The notes under the pieces were generated by a model. That model saw only the letters and a program-made list of their open reading frames with translations, did no database searches and had not been told where the DNA came from. A stretch of 64,000 nt of DNA from Bradyrhizobium sp. ISRA430 (lineage in GTDB: Bacteria; Pseudomonadota; Alphaproteobacteria; Rhizobiales; Xanthobacteraceae). The position numbers and the translations under genes are program-made. The stretch's first letter is position 1. Each line of letters opens with the position of its first letter. Positions 53,150 to 63,974 of this stretch are shown here, in pieces. The stretch covers positions 5,766,001 through 5,830,000 of the forward strand of contig NZ_CP094516.1 of NCBI RefSeq assembly GCF_029909975.1, given 5' to 3'.

Positions 53150-54055
53150 GTGTTCATCCGCAGTCAAACGTTCCGCCCGGCTTTGGGGGCTCCCGCGGCG
53201 GGGCTGCTCTGTCTAATGATGTCGGCCGGCGCCGCCTTTGCCGCCGACACCGAAGATGACGCCGCCACCGAGCCGGCCGTTCCTAACATTTATCTCGATC
53301 TGCGCACGACCTATGCGACGATCCCGGCGGGAGCGCTCGGGCTCGGCTTCGGCAACACGTCGCTGTCGGCGGCGCTCGAGGCGTTGGCGGCGCGCGGCCG
53401 CACTGCGCTGCCGAACGGCCTGCCGGCCGCGAAATCGATTGCCGTCGATCTGCCGCTGACCGTCGACGTCAGCGATAGCGTGTCGCTCTACGGCGGCGTG
53501 TCCGGCTCAACGATCGATCTCGGCGGCGGCTGGTCATCATTCGACGTCACGAGCTGGAACATCGGCATGTACGCCGAGCTCTATCAGCAGAACGGCGGGC
53601 AGATCCCGACGATCAAGCTGCAATCCACCCTGACGCAGTCGGTGCCGAACGAGCCGGGCATGACGACATCGTTCAATAACATCCTGGAACTCGACTACGC
53701 GCTGGATGAGGACGAGACGAGGGGCTGGCTTGCCGGCGTGCAATACACCTACATCGACATCGCCAGCCAGTTCGCCAGCATAAGGCCGTACACGATCCTT
53801 TATGCCGGCGGCTATTATCAATGGCCGAGCAACTGGAAGTTCACGGGACGCCTCGGCGTGCAGTCATTCGGTGGCGCGCGGCTTCTCAATCAGACGCTGG
53901 CGCAGTCCTTCACCCAACCGATCCTGCGGCTCGACCTCGACCGCATGGATGACAACGACAACCGCCTGTTCGGCATCACCGCGCAGATTGCGTGGCTGCC
54001 GAAGCCGTCTTACCAGGTGACGCTGCGCACGCCGCTCTATGCCGTGCGCAACTGA
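53150..54055 (+). CDS. Exported beta-rich hypothetical protein, possible outer-membrane barrel
   Basis: The protein has 301 residues from the GTG at 53150; earlier in-frame ATGs precede unlikely sequence. A signal peptide ends near 'SAGAAFA/ADTE' (about residue 31). The rest alternates polar and aromatic or hydrophobic residues with many strand-like stretches ('VSLYGGVSGSTIDLGGGWSS', 'WKFTGRLGVQSFGG', 'PILRLDLDRM') and ends 'YQVTLRTPLYAVRN', compatible with a beta-barrel outer-membrane protein. No named family was recognised. Start and function are uncertain. Confidence 0.6.
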   Translation: MFIRSQTFRPALGAPAAGLLCLMMSAGAAFAADTEDDAATEPAVPNIYLDLRTTYATIPAGALGLGFGNTSLSAALEALAARGRTALPNGLPAAKSIAVDLPLTVDVSDSVSLYGGVSGSTIDLGGGWSSFDVTSWNIGMYAELYQQNGGQIPTIKLQSTLTQSVPNEPGMTTSFNNILELDYALDEDETRGWLAGVQYTYIDIASQFASIRPYTILYAGGYYQWPSNWKFTGRLGVQSFGGARLLNQTLAQSFTQPILRLDLDRMDDNDNRLFGITAQIAWLPKPSYQVTLRTPLYAVRN

Positions 54056-54124
54056 CTGCAGGCATGGCGGCTGGCTGCCTCCCGCGCCTGCAAACAAGGC
54101 AGCGGAGTGATCGCGCGAGCAGTT

Positions 54125-54685
54125 CTACTCCGGTACCGGGACGTCGAACGTGTTCAGCGTCACAGAGACCATGCAGTAGATGCCGACGAGATAGGACAGT
54201 TCGGCCGCGCCGTGCTCGCCGAACTCCTTCACCGCCGCGCGCCAGGTTAATTCCGGCAGCACGCCGCCGCTCACCAGCGCGGAGGCCATGTCGTAGGCGA
54301 CCGCCTCCTGCTTGGTGAGGTCAACCGGCCGCTGCCCGGCGACGATGGTGCCCAGCTTCTCATCGGAGAGGCCGCGCTGCTCGGCAACAAGCACATGGGC
54401 ATAAAGCTCGTAGCCGGAGCGGAAATGCGAACCGGTAACGAGGATCGCGACCTCGCGCACCGGAGCCGGCAACAGCGGGTTCGCCGCGACCGCCTTGACC
54501 AGCTCCCACACCGGCTTGCCGAAACGCGGCTCACGGATCCAGGGATTCCAGGGCCCGAGCAGCGCGCCATCCTCGCGCATGTTCACAAAGCCCTTGAAGT
54601 GGTCCTTGATGCCCGCTCGCATGTCGTCATAGAGCGGCTTCTGTTCGCTACTCAGCTCTTTCGGATCGAGAATGGGCAGGCGCAC
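54125..54685 (-). CDS. Carboxymuconolactone decarboxylase / AhpD-like protein
   Basis: The 186-residue all-helical protein starts at GTG (54685) with GAGGAGAT eight bases upstream; the longer frame was rejected. The central 'PVREVAILVTGSHFRSGYEL' and 'YAHVLVAEQRGLSDEKL' match the CMD/AhpD core. The AhpD redox pair CxxC is replaced (the helix has SHFRSGYE), so thiol-peroxidase activity is unlikely, and it fits the wider CMD family of unknown function. It lies 110 bases downstream of the Cds1-like gene on the same strand. Confidence 0.82.
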   Translation of the reverse strand: MRLPILDPKELSSEQKPLYDDMRAGIKDHFKGFVNMREDGALLGPWNPWIREPRFGKPVWELVKAVAANPLLPAPVREVAILVTGSHFRSGYELYAHVLVAEQRGLSDEKLGTIVAGQRPVDLTKQEAVAYDMASALVSGGVLPELTWRAAVKEFGEHGAAELSYLVGIYCMVSVTLNTFDVPVPE

Positions 54686-54795
54686 GGCGGGATCTCCTCG
54701 TTGAGAAGGAGCGAGGCTCGCCCGCGGGCGCGGTGAAGGCAAGTGAAGTTGCCGTGACATCGAGCTCCGGAGCGGTGACCGTCCGAGGGCGTCGG

Positions 54796-55965
54796 CTATG
54801 ATGCCTCGGGGCTTCGTGCGCTCTGCGGATTGGCGACGTCATCGACGGCGAGCGTCAGCGGATCGCCTGTTGCCAGGAACGACGACAAGGCGGCCTCAAC
54901 GGGCGCGGGGTCGAGACCGCGCGCGTTCAACCAGGCGGGTTCGTAATAGGTCTGGCGATAACGTTCGCCGGAATCGCAGATCAGCGTCACCAGCGATCCC
55001 GTCACATTCGTCTTTCGCATCTCCGATGCGAGCCGGCACAGCGCCAGGAAATTGGTGCCTGTGGATCCGCCGACAGCCCGCCGCAGCCGCCGCGACAGCA
55101 CGTTCATCGCCGCGATCGTCGCCGCATCCGGGATCTTCATCATGCGGTCGACCACGCCCGGGACGAACGACGGCTCGCAACGCGGGCGGCCAACGCCTTC
55201 AATCAGGGAGGGGCGCTCGCAAACTTGCGTGCGGTCCTGCGTGCGGAAGCAATCGAAGAAGGCGGAATGCTCGACGTCGACGACGCAGAGCCGCGTCGGA
55301 TACTGGCGATAGCGTAAGTATCGCCCAATCGTCGCGGAGGTGCCGCCGGTGCCCGCGCCCATCACGATCCAGTCCGGAATCGGTCGCGGCTCGCCCTTCA
55401 ATTGCGTGAAAATGGATTCGGCGATGTTGTTGTTGCCGCGCCAATCGGTGGCGCGCTCGGCAAACGTGAACTGGTCCATGTAGTGGCCGTTCAGGCGCGC
55501 GGCGAGCGCGGCGGCTTCCGCATAGAGCGTGCGGCCATCATCGATCAGATGGCAGTTGCCGCCATAGTGCTCGATTGCGGCGATCTTCTCCGCCGAGGTC
55601 GTGCGCGGCATCACGGCGTAGAAGGGCACGCCGATCATCTGCGCGAAATAGGCCTCCGACACCGCGGTCGATCCCGATGAGGCTTCGATGACCGGCGTGC
55701 CCTCGCGGATATGCCCGTTGCACAGTGCATAGAGAAACAGCGAGCGGGCCAGACGATGCTTCAGGCTGCCGGTCGGGTGCGTGGATTCGTCCTTCAGATA
55801 GATGTCTATCCCGGCGAGCGCCGGCACGATCAGCCGGATCAGATGGGTGTCGGCGGTGCGGCACTGGTCCGCCTCGATCGCGGCAACCGCCTCATCCACC
55901 CAGCCTCGACGGTAGGCCGGTGCGATCGGATTTTGCTGGCGGAAGGGGAGTGGTTGCATCGGCAT
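54796..55965 (-). CDS. PLP-dependent cysteine synthase-fold enzyme (L-cysteine desulfhydrase Cds1-like)
   Basis: The 389-residue fold-type II PLP enzyme has the Schiff-base Lys in '[18 protein letters not shown]' (near residue 69), the phosphate loop '[20 protein letters not shown]', the '[20 protein letters not shown]' glycine loop and a C-terminal '[20 protein letters not shown]'. The sequence pattern is that of the Cds1/PLP cysteine synthase-like group known from mycobacteria, which degrades cysteine to sulfide, ammonia and pyruvate. A biosynthetic cysteine synthase is less likely because of the long extra C-terminal part. It lies just downstream of the Lrp gene on the same strand (46 bases), so the two may be linked. 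Confidence 0.82.
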   Translation of the reverse strand: MPMQPLPFRQQNPIAPAYRRGWVDEAVAAIEADQCRTADTHLIRLIVPALAGIDIYLKDESTHPTGSLKHRLARSLFLYALCNGHIREGTPVIEASSGSTAVSEAYFAQMIGVPFYAVMPRTTSAEKIAAIEHYGGNCHLIDDGRTLYAEAAALAARLNGHYMDQFTFAERATDWRGNNNIAESIFTQLKGEPRPIPDWIVMGAGTGGTSATIGRYLRYRQYPTRLCVVDVEHSAFFDCFRTQDRTQVCERPSLIEGVGRPRCEPSFVPGVVDRMMKIPDAATIAAMNVLSRRLRRAVGGSTGTNFLALCRLASEMRKTNVTGSLVTLICDSGERYRQTYYEPAWLNARGLDPAPVEAALSSFLATGDPLTLAVDDVANPQSARSPEAS

Positions 55966-56010
55966 TGGCAGAATCTGTCATGATGCCTATCGCGCATCAA
56001 TAGCTTCCGC

Positions 56011-56475
56011 TCAAAACTCCAGCGGCGCGTTGTCGACCACCTCCTTCATCACGAAGAAGGTGCGGGTCTGGCGGACGCCTGGCAGTGCGATGAGCTGCTC
56101 GCCGTGGATGCGGTTGAAATCCTCCATGTCGCCGACACGGATCTTAAGGAAGTAATCGAAATCGCCGGCGACGAGGTGACAGTCGAGCACGAATTTCAGC
56201 TTGGCGATCGCCTGCTCGAACGTCGCAAAACTCTCCGGCGTCGAGCGGTCGAGCACGACGCCGACCATGACCAGCGTGCCCTTGGCGACCTTCTTCGGCG
56301 CGACCATGGCGCGGACGGCGGCAATAAAACCGTCCTCGAACAGGCGCTGGGTGCGGCGGTGACAGGTCGCCGGGCTGATCGCGACAGTTTCGGCCAGCTC
56401 CGCGTTGCTCAGCCGGCCGTTATTCTGCAGCAATCGCAATATCTTGAGATCGATACGGTCGAGTCGGGCAGGCAT
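56011..56475 (-). CDS. acdR: Lrp/AsnC family regulator, AcdR-like
   Basis: The 154-residue protein has an HTH (about residues 5-52, 'ELAETVAISPATCHRRTQRL') and a C-terminal RAM ligand domain ('LDCHLVAGDFDYFLKIRVGD', about 95-114). It is divergent from acdS, the arrangement known for the Lrp-type activator AcdR of ACC deaminase in several soil bacteria. An inverted repeat at 56484-56511 in the gap is a likely site. The gene symbol rests on context. It could also act on the Cds1-like gene downstream. Confidence 0.82.
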   Translation of the reverse strand: MPARLDRIDLKILRLLQNNGRLSNAELAETVAISPATCHRRTQRLFEDGFIAAVRAMVAPKKVAKGTLVMVGVVLDRSTPESFATFEQAIAKLKFVLDCHLVAGDFDYFLKIRVGDMEDFNRIHGEQLIALPGVRQTRTFFVMKEVVDNAPLEF

Positions 56476-56483
56476 GGAAGAAG

Positions 56484-56511
56484 CTTTCGTAAAATATCAT
56501 TCTGACGAAAG
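56484..56511. promoter_or_regulatory. Probable Lrp/AcdR operator upstream of acdS
   Basis: CTTTCGT (56484-56490) and ACGAAAG (56505-56511) form a perfect 7-bp dyad with a 14-bp AT-rich spacer, immediately upstream of the regulator's start codon and 127 bases before acdS. Confidence 0.55.
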
Positions 56512-56637
56512 AAATTAGAAGACTTGCCCACCAAGGCGCAAGGATTGCGTCAATCCTGCCTTGCTTTTGAGAGCACATTTGCGGGGCCAGATGCTAGTCG
56601 CTGCGGCCAGCTCAACGCCAATCGGGATGACTTTACG

Positions 56638-57651
56638 ATGCTGGAAAAATTCGCGCGCTATCCGCTGACCTTCGGCCCGACACCCATAGAGAAGCTGGAG
56701 CGCTTGTCCAAGCATCTCGGCGGTCAGGTCGAGATCTATGCCAAGCGCGAGGACTGCAATTCCGGTCTTGCCTATGGCGGCAACAAGCTGCGCAAGCTCG
56801 AATACATCATCCCCGATGCGATCGCCTCCAACGCCGACACGCTGGTGTCGATCGGCGGCGTGCAGTCCAACCACACCCGCATGGTGGCCGCCGTGGCGGC
56901 CAAGGTCGGCATGAAGTGCCGCCTCGTGCAGGAAGCCTGGGTGCCGCACGAGGACGCGGTCTATGATCGCGTCGGCAACATCATGCTTTCGCGCATCATG
57001 GGCGCCGACGTGCGCCTGGTCGATGACGGCTTCGACATCGGCATCCGCAAGAGCTGGGAGCAGGCGATCGAGGAGGTGAAGGCGGCCGGCGGCAAGCCCT
57101 ACGCGATTCCTGCCGGCGCCTCCGTGCACAAGTTCGGCGGGCTCGGCTATGTCGGCTTCGCCGAGGAGGTGCGCAAGCAGGAGCAGGAGCTCGGCTTCAA
57201 GTTCGACTACATCATCGTCTGCACCGTCACCGGCTCGACCCATGCCGGCATGCTGGTGGGCTTCGCCGCCGATGGTCGCGCGCGAAAAGTCATCGGCATC
57301 GATGCCTCCTTCACGCCGGCACAAACCAAGGCGCAGGTGCTCTCGATCGCGCAGAACACGGCGAAGCTCGTCGAGCTCGGCAAGGACCTCGTCGCGGATG
57401 ACGTCGTGCTGATCGAGGATTACGCCTATCCCGCCTATGGCGTGCCGTCGGAGGAGACCAAGGAGGCGATCCGCCTCACCGCACGGCTCGAAGGCATGAT
57501 CACCGATCCCGTCTACGAGGGCAAATCGATGCAGGGCCTGATCGATCTTGCGAAGAAGGGCTATTTCGAGAAGGGCGCAAAGATACTCTATGCGCACCTC
57601 GGCGGCGCCCCCGCGCTCAACGGCTACGCTTATGCGTTCCGGAACGGGTGA
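56638..57651 (+). CDS. acdS: 1-Aminocyclopropane-1-carboxylate deaminase
   Basis: AcdS cleaves the plant ethylene precursor ACC to 2-oxobutyrate and ammonia. The 337-residue fold-type II PLP enzyme has Lys50 in '[11 protein letters not shown]', Ser77 in 'GGVQSNHTR', and the ACC-specific Tyr293-Glu294 ('[12 protein letters not shown]') and Leu ('[13 protein letters not shown]') that separate ACC deaminase from D-cysteine desulfhydrase. The start at 56638 gives the standard N-terminus '[20 protein letters not shown]'; the longer open frame crosses the regulatory gap. Control by the divergent Lrp protein is inferred. The gene suits a plant-associated lifestyle. Confidence 0.95.
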   Translation: MLEKFARYPLTFGPTPIEKLERLSKHLGGQVEIYAKREDCNSGLAYGGNKLRKLEYIIPDAIASNADTLVSIGGVQSNHTRMVAAVAAKVGMKCRLVQEAWVPHEDAVYDRVGNIMLSRIMGADVRLVDDGFDIGIRKSWEQAIEEVKAAGGKPYAIPAGASVHKFGGLGYVGFAEEVRKQEQELGFKFDYIIVCTVTGSTHAGMLVGFAADGRARKVIGIDASFTPAQTKAQVLSIAQNTAKLVELGKDLVADDVVLIEDYAYPAYGVPSEETKEAIRLTARLEGMITDPVYEGKSMQGLIDLAKKGYFEKGAKILYAHLGGAPALNGYAYAFRNG

Positions 57652-57689
57652 GGCTTGGGTGATGCGGGTGCGACTGGCGCCGCGTCACC

Positions 57690-57865
57690 CTGTCGTCCCG
57701 GCCTAGTGCGCAACTGCGCACGGGGGCCGGGACCCATAACCCCAGGGAGTAGTTTGGCGAAGAACGTCGTCGCGCGTGCCCTAAGATAGATCACGCGGTA
57801 TGGATCCCGGATCTGCGCTCCGCTACGGGGACAGCGCTACGCGCTGTCCGACGTGTGTGGAGGGA
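57690..57865. repeat. Dispersed palindromic repeat between convergent acdS and recQ
   Basis: It contains TGTCGTCCCGGCC ... GGGGCCGGGAC, then 'GGGACCCATAACC', 'AGTTTGGCGAAGA' and 'GGATCCCGGATCTGCGCT' blocks and a final 'ACAGCGC-tac-GCGCTGT' hairpin. A related mosaic in reverse orientation lies at about 25848-25950. The 281-bp gap (57652-57932) holds no gene and the repeat may end transcription from both sides. Confidence 0.7.
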
Positions 57866-57932
57866 GTAGGGCGCGCCAACTACGGTCCGCGCCGCCGTCT
57901 ATCGCGTGGGATTGGCGGGCTGCGCCGCTGCC

Positions 57933-59798
<1,866 letters not shown>

Positions 59799-59962
59799 TG
59801 GCGAGCAGGAGCAGGGTGGTGACGATTCCGTCTCCGCCAGTGGCATGGCCGCGCTGTCGTGACAAGGTTTTTGAGGCGGCCGCGACAGCTCTTTGCTTGC
59901 GGCGTGGACGGAGCGTTCCGAGTCCCGTCCGCAAAGTGCGGTCGGGCCCAGCCGTTCCCTCG

Positions 59963-60337
59963 TCAGTCCTTCAGGTCATACCGGTAGGATTTCGATACGA
60001 TCTGCCAGCCGTCGCTGAGTTTCATTGCGACCAGATAGTCGGTGAAATAGCGCGGCGGCAACTGGCACCTGACCTTGATGAAGGCGGTCTTGTCATCCGA
60101 ACGATCGATGGTGACGATGAAATCCTCGCGCGGCTTGCCTTCGGCCTTGGCGGAAGCCCGCTTGCGCACGCGGTCGAGCCAGTCCGGCACGGTGAGCACC
60201 TGAAGCTCGCCCTTCTCGACCCAGCGCAGGTCGGCGGAGGGATGGAAGATGGCGCCGAGCTTCTCGGCATCGCCTTCGTAAAGCCCGTCAAAATAGGTCT
60301 GCACGACGGCCTCGACACTCGCACGGTTCTGGCTCAT
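59963..60337 (-). CDS. NTF2-like / lumazine-binding-like small protein
   Basis: The 124-residue protein has an N-terminal helix with '[20 protein letters not shown]', then '[20 protein letters not shown]' and C-terminal strands '[20 protein letters not shown]'. This is the cone-shaped NTF2-like fold of the putative lumazine-binding (Lumazine_bd_2) type. It may be a small enzyme or binding protein; catalytic residues cannot be assigned. It is divergent from the GFA gene, with a short 94-bp gap. Confidence 0.78.
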   Translation of the reverse strand: MSQNRASVEAVVQTYFDGLYEGDAEKLGAIFHPSADLRWVEKGELQVLTVPDWLDRVRKRASAKAEGKPREDFIVTIDRSDDKTAFIKVRCQLPPRYFTDYLVAMKLSDGWQIVSKSYRYDLKD

Positions 60338-60431
60338 GGCTCATCCTCCCGAATGTTTGCTCCGCGAGAATTTAGTCACGCCCGCCGAATTGCGCTATGG
60401 GTGTTATCGCCGCTTGCGCGAGAGCATTGTC

Positions 60432-60860
60432 ATGACCGGATCAGAAAAGTCGAACGCCTCCATCCTTGCCGGCGAATGCTTCTGCCGCGCAGTCCGCTTT
60501 GAGGTGGCGGACGAATTCTCCTACGCGCTGAACTGCCACTGTTCGAACTGCCGCCGCACCACCGGCTCAGCCTTCAAGCCGTTCGCCGGGATCGAGCAGG
60601 CCAAGCTCCGTATCGTCGCGGGCGCGGACCAGCGCCTCATCTTCGGGGACGAGACCACCCATGATGCGCACTGCGCCCGCTGCTGCTCGCTGCTTTATTC
60701 CCGGGTTCGCGAAGGAAAATGGGTCCATGTCGCCCTGGGAACCCTGGTCGACGCTCCCTCGATCCGGCCGAGCGCCCATATTTTCGTCGGCTCCAAGGCG
60801 CCCTGGTACGAGATCACGGACAATCTGCCGCAATATCGCGGGCACATCGCGGATGGCTGA
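60432..60860 (+). CDS. GFA (glutathione-dependent formaldehyde-activating / CENP-V) family protein
   Basis: This 142-residue zinc protein has the family Cys pattern: 'GECFCRAVRFEV', 'LNCHCSNCRRTTGSAFKPF' and 'THDAHCARCCSLLYSRVREG'. The order CxC...CHCxxCRR...HCxxC fits the two zinc sites of GFA proteins. Many members are not formaldehyde enzymes, so the function is open. The ATG at 60432 was preferred to an upstream in-frame start that overlaps the divergent gene's promoter. Confidence 0.85.
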   Translation: MTGSEKSNASILAGECFCRAVRFEVADEFSYALNCHCSNCRRTTGSAFKPFAGIEQAKLRIVAGADQRLIFGDETTHDAHCARCCSLLYSRVREGKWVHVALGTLVDAPSIRPSAHIFVGSKAPWYEITDNLPQYRGHIADG

Positions 60861-60898
60861 GGCGAGGCCACAGTTCACGTCGCGCCTGAGGAAACAGC

Positions 60899-61585
60899 CT
60901 ACGTCGCGATCGCGCTCGCTGCGATGTTGACCGTCAGCGCCAGCAGCGCCGTGTTGTAGATGAAGGAGACGATGCCGTGCGCGGTGGCGGTGCGGCGGAT
61001 GGTCTTGTCGGTGATGCCGACGTCGGAGACCTGCGCGGTCATGCCGATCACGAAGGAGAAATAGACGAAGTCCCAATAGTCGGCGTGATCTTCCCTCTCG
61101 CCGCTCGGGAATTGCAGGCCGCCCGGCGGGTGACGGTAGTAATCATGAGCGTAATGCAGCGCGAAGGTCGTGTGCACGGCGGCCCAGCTCAGCGCGATGG
61201 TGGTGATTGCGATGGTCAGCTCCGACACGCCACGATGCGGCGTGCCGAGCTCGGAGACGATCGCGGCGATGCTTGCAAACGCGCCGATCGCCGTCACCAG
61301 CAGGATCACGAAACGGCCGTCGTCCTGCATCGCGGCGGCCCGGCGGATGTGCTGGTGGTCGTTGTTCAGCATCATGCCGTAGACCAGCACGAGATAGGCC
61401 GCGATCAGCGCGTCCCAGCCGAGCAATAGCCGCGTCACCAGCCGCAGCGAGCCCGGCAACAGCAGGGCGACGATGATGCCGACGCCAAGCGCGATAAAAG
61501 TCCGCGGCCGTGCATAAAGCAGTCGCATCGGCCGCGACATCTGGCGGAAGCGGACGAGGACGGGATCTTCCTTGTCAGTGGCCAT
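60899..61585 (-). CDS. DUF1345 integral membrane protein
   Basis: The 228-residue protein has five or six hydrophobic helices (around residues 28-46, 53-72, 92-115, 125-145, 175-195 and 205-225). Conserved features are 'HQHIRRAAAMQDDGR' between TM2 and TM3, 'WAAVHTTFALHYAHDYY' and 'DYWDFVYFSFVIGMTAQVSD', which are typical of DUF1345. The start at 61585 was chosen over an upstream ATG that adds 20 charged residues. The function is unknown. Confidence 0.82.
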   Translation of the reverse strand: MATDKEDPVLVRFRQMSRPMRLLYARPRTFIALGVGIIVALLLPGSLRLVTRLLLGWDALIAAYLVLVYGMMLNNDHQHIRRAAAMQDDGRFVILLVTAIGAFASIAAIVSELGTPHRGVSELTIAITTIALSWAAVHTTFALHYAHDYYRHPPGGLQFPSGEREDHADYWDFVYFSFVIGMTAQVSDVGITDKTIRRTATAHGIVSFIYNTALLALTVNIAASAIAT

Positions 61586-61640
61586 GACGGCTACGGCCTT
61601 TTCGGTAGACTCTCGTTGTCGCCGCAGCGGCGGACTACCC

Positions 61641-61692
61641 GACATTCAAGCTGTGCTTGAATGTCGACCTCTCCCCGCAAGCGGGGCGAAGT
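61641..61692. terminator. Tandem hairpins downstream of the prenyl synthase gene
   Basis: GACATTCAAGC-tgt-GCTTGAATGTC (61641-61665) is a perfect 11-bp stem. CTCCCCGC-aa-GCGGGG follows; it resembles one end of the 14523/32939 repeat family. The pair lies beyond the stop of the minus-strand synthase gene and could end its transcript. Confidence 0.6.
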
Positions 61693-61710
61693 AAAGATCG
61701 TTCCTCTCGG

Positions 61711-62634
61711 TCAGTTCTTCCGCTCGGCGACGAAGTGCGCAGCGGCGCGGAGCACGTCGGCGCGGTCGCCGAAGATCGAGACGGCGGTGTCGGCCCGCGC
61801 GAGCAGATCGCGCACGCGCTGCTTGGCGCCTTCGATGCCGAGCTGAGTGACGAAGGTGGTCTTGCCGAGCGCTGCGTCCTGGCCCGAAGGCTTGCCGAGC
61901 GCCGCCGCATCGCCCTCGACGTCGAGCAGGTCGTCGGCGATCTGGAAGGCTTCACCGAGTGCATGGCCGTAATCATCGAGCGCCTGGTATTCCTTCTCCG
62001 ACGCCTGGCCCAGGATCGCGCCGGCGATGCAGCCGTAGCGGAGGAGAGCGCCGGTCTTCATCTGCTGCAGACGCGCGACATCGACCGGCTCGCGGTCGCC
62101 GAACCGGCCTTCGCCGGCGAGATCGAGCATCTGGCCGCCGACCATGCCGCCGATGCCGGCGCAGCGCGCCAGCGCACGCGTCAGCAGCAGCCGCACTGTG
62201 GCGTCGCGATGGACCTCGTCGCGGGTGATGATGTCGAAGGCGAGCGTCAACAGGCCGTCGCCGGCGAGGATCGCGGTGGCATCGTCGGTCTTCTTGTGCA
62301 GGGTGGGCCGGCCGCGGCGCAGATCCGAATTGTCCATCGCCGGCAGATCGTCATGGATCAGCGAATAGCAGTGGATGCATTCCAGCGCGGCGCCGGCGAG
62401 CAGGGCGGCCTCGCGCGGCACGCCGAACACCGCGGCGCTCTCGACCACCAGGAACGGCCGCAGGCGCTTGCCGCCGTTGAGGCTCGAATAGCGCATTGCG
62501 TCCATCAGCCGCTTGGGCCGGGCAATTTCATCAGGCAGGATGTCGTCCGACAGCAGGCGCCCGAGCAGGGCCTCGGTGTCATCAGCGGTCTTGTCCAGAC
62601 GTTTGGCGAAATCGGACGGGGACGTGCCGGTCAT
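61711..62634 (-). CDS. ispA: Short-chain polyprenyl diphosphate synthase (farnesyl diphosphate synthase-like)
   Basis: The 307-residue enzyme condenses IPP with allylic diphosphates. Both aspartate-rich motifs are present: first 'HDDLPAMDNSDLRRGRPTLH' near residue 95 and second 'IADDLLDVEGD' near 235. 'GGKRLRPFLVVESA' near 55 binds IPP. The two-residue insert in the first motif (DDLPAMD) and the 'CIHCYSLIHDDLP' preceding it are typical of bacterial IspA. The ATG at 62634 has GGAGCCC before it. The exact chain length of the product is inferred. No dxs gene is seen next to it in the window. Confidence 0.92.
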   Translation of the reverse strand: MTGTSPSDFAKRLDKTADDTEALLGRLLSDDILPDEIARPKRLMDAMRYSSLNGGKRLRPFLVVESAAVFGVPREAALLAGAALECIHCYSLIHDDLPAMDNSDLRRGRPTLHKKTDDATAILAGDGLLTLAFDIITRDEVHRDATVRLLLTRALARCAGIGGMVGGQMLDLAGEGRFGDREPVDVARLQQMKTGALLRYGCIAGAILGQASEKEYQALDDYGHALGEAFQIADDLLDVEGDAAALGKPSGQDAALGKTTFVTQLGIEGAKQRVRDLLARADTAVSIFGDRADVLRAAAHFVAERKN

Positions 62635-62795
62635 CAAGAAGGGCTCCAGAACTAAAAATCGGCGGGACAATCCTTTATGCGCTCGCCTCAGTCAATCGTT
62701 TGGAAGGCCTTAAAAGTGCTGGAAAAGGCCAGAATTATCACAGGCTTAATGGCCGAGCCCGTGGCCGCGTTTGATTTTGCGCCGGAAAGGTTGCT

Positions 62796-63476
62796 TTGCG
62801 CGTTCTCAAGACCCTGATCGTGGTGCTTGCGATCGCGCTGCTCGCGCCCTACGCAGTTGCGCCGTTCTACCGCGCCGGCCATCCCGTTTCGACGCTGATG
62901 GCCTGGCGGTCCCTGCGCGGCGCACCGATGCACCGGGAATGGATAGATCTTTCGGCGATGTCGCCTTACCTGCCGCGATCGGTGGTGGCGGCCGAGGACG
63001 CCCACTTCTGCAGGCACCGCGGCATCGACTGGGGCGCGCTGCGCGAGGCAATTGATGACGCGCAGGAGGACGGTACGCCGTTCCGGGGCGCCTCCACCAT
63101 CACCCAGCAGGTGGCCAAGAACCTGTTCCTCTGGCAGGGGCGGGATTTCGTGCGCAAGGCGCTGGAGTTTCCGCTCGCGCTGTGGATCGACTTCGTCCTG
63201 CCCAAGTCGCGGATCCTGGAAATCTACCTCAACATCGCCGAGTTCGGCCCGCGGGGCCAGTTTGGGGTCGAGGCGGGCAGCGCCTATGCCTTCGGCAAAT
63301 CGGCCGCGAACCTGTCTTCTCGGGAGGCGGCCCTACTGGCCTCGATTCTGCCGAATCCGGTCAAACGCAGTGCCAAAAGCCCCGGTCCGGGCATGCGGCG
63401 GCTGGCCGCAATCTATATGGCGCGGGGGCAGGCGAGCTCGCTTGCAACCTGCTGGCGGGAAAATCGCGGATTTTGA
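62796..63476 (+). CDS. mtgA: Monofunctional biosynthetic peptidoglycan transglycosylase
   Basis: The 226-residue GT51 enzyme polymerises lipid II into glycan strands at the inner membrane. It has an N-terminal membrane anchor (about residues 4-26) and the five family motifs, including '[20 protein letters not shown]' with the catalytic Glu, '[20 protein letters not shown]', '[20 protein letters not shown]' with the RKxxE-like region, and '[20 protein letters not shown]'. There is no penicillin-binding domain. It starts at TTG (62796) with GGAAAGG upstream. Confidence 0.93.
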   Translation: MRVLKTLIVVLAIALLAPYAVAPFYRAGHPVSTLMAWRSLRGAPMHREWIDLSAMSPYLPRSVVAAEDAHFCRHRGIDWGALREAIDDAQEDGTPFRGASTITQQVAKNLFLWQGRDFVRKALEFPLALWIDFVLPKSRILEIYLNIAEFGPRGQFGVEAGSAYAFGKSAANLSSREAALLASILPNPVKRSAKSPGPGMRRLAAIYMARGQASSLATCWRENRGF

Positions 63477-63640
63477 GCTCTTTTCGGGCATATTTTCCGG
63501 TCCAAAACCCTAGCTTTGCCGCCAGCCTTCCTCTATAAGCGCGGCCTTGATCGGCATTCAGCTCGCCTCGTATTGCGGGTGCTGAGCCGTCCCCTCGCGG
63601 ACGATGCCCGGAAAACACCAATCCCTAGAGGATATTGATA

Positions 63641-63823
63641 ATGGCCGTTCCGAGAAGAAAAACCTCGCCGTCGCGCCGTGGCATGCGCCGCTCGGCGGAT
63701 GCTCTCAAGAAGCCGACCTATGTCGAGGACAAGGATTCCGGCGAGCTCCGCCGCCCGCACCATCTCGACCTCAAGACCGGCATGTACAAGGGCCGCCAGG
63801 TCTTGAAGAAGAAAGAGTCCTAA
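63641..63823 (+). CDS. rpmF: 50S ribosomal protein L32
   Basis: This 60-residue ribosomal protein, '[20 protein letters not shown]' at the N-terminus, has the expected '[19 protein letters not shown]' C-terminal part and no zinc-binding cysteines, as in other Alphaproteobacteria. AGAGGATA precedes the ATG. It stands alone after mtgA (164-bp gap), so it must have its own promoter. Confidence 0.97.
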   Translation: MAVPRRKTSPSRRGMRRSADALKKPTYVEDKDSGELRRPHHLDLKTGMYKGRQVLKKKES

Positions 63824-63904
63824 AGGCTGGCGTTTTCGGTTGGGCGCGGCGACGTGGCCCCTGATTTCGGCCTATCCAAGAGCTATGATGCATTAGGTGG
63901 TGAC

Positions 63905-63930
63905 GGCGGCGGAGCAAATGCTTCGCCGCC
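63905..63930. terminator. Hairpin downstream of rpmF
   Basis: GGCGGCGGAGC / GCTTCGCCGCC form an 11-bp stem (one G-T pair) around AAAT, 81 bases after the rpmF stop. No T-run follows, so it is only a possible terminator. Confidence 0.4.
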
Positions 63931-63974
63931 GCATTGTCCTGTCCGGACGTCTTGATCGAGAAGGCATTTTGCCG

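Noticed and set aside
56638..57651. D-cysteine desulfhydrase instead of ACC deaminase
   Set aside because: The Glu after the active-site Tyr and the late Leu, diagnostic of ACC deaminase, are present.
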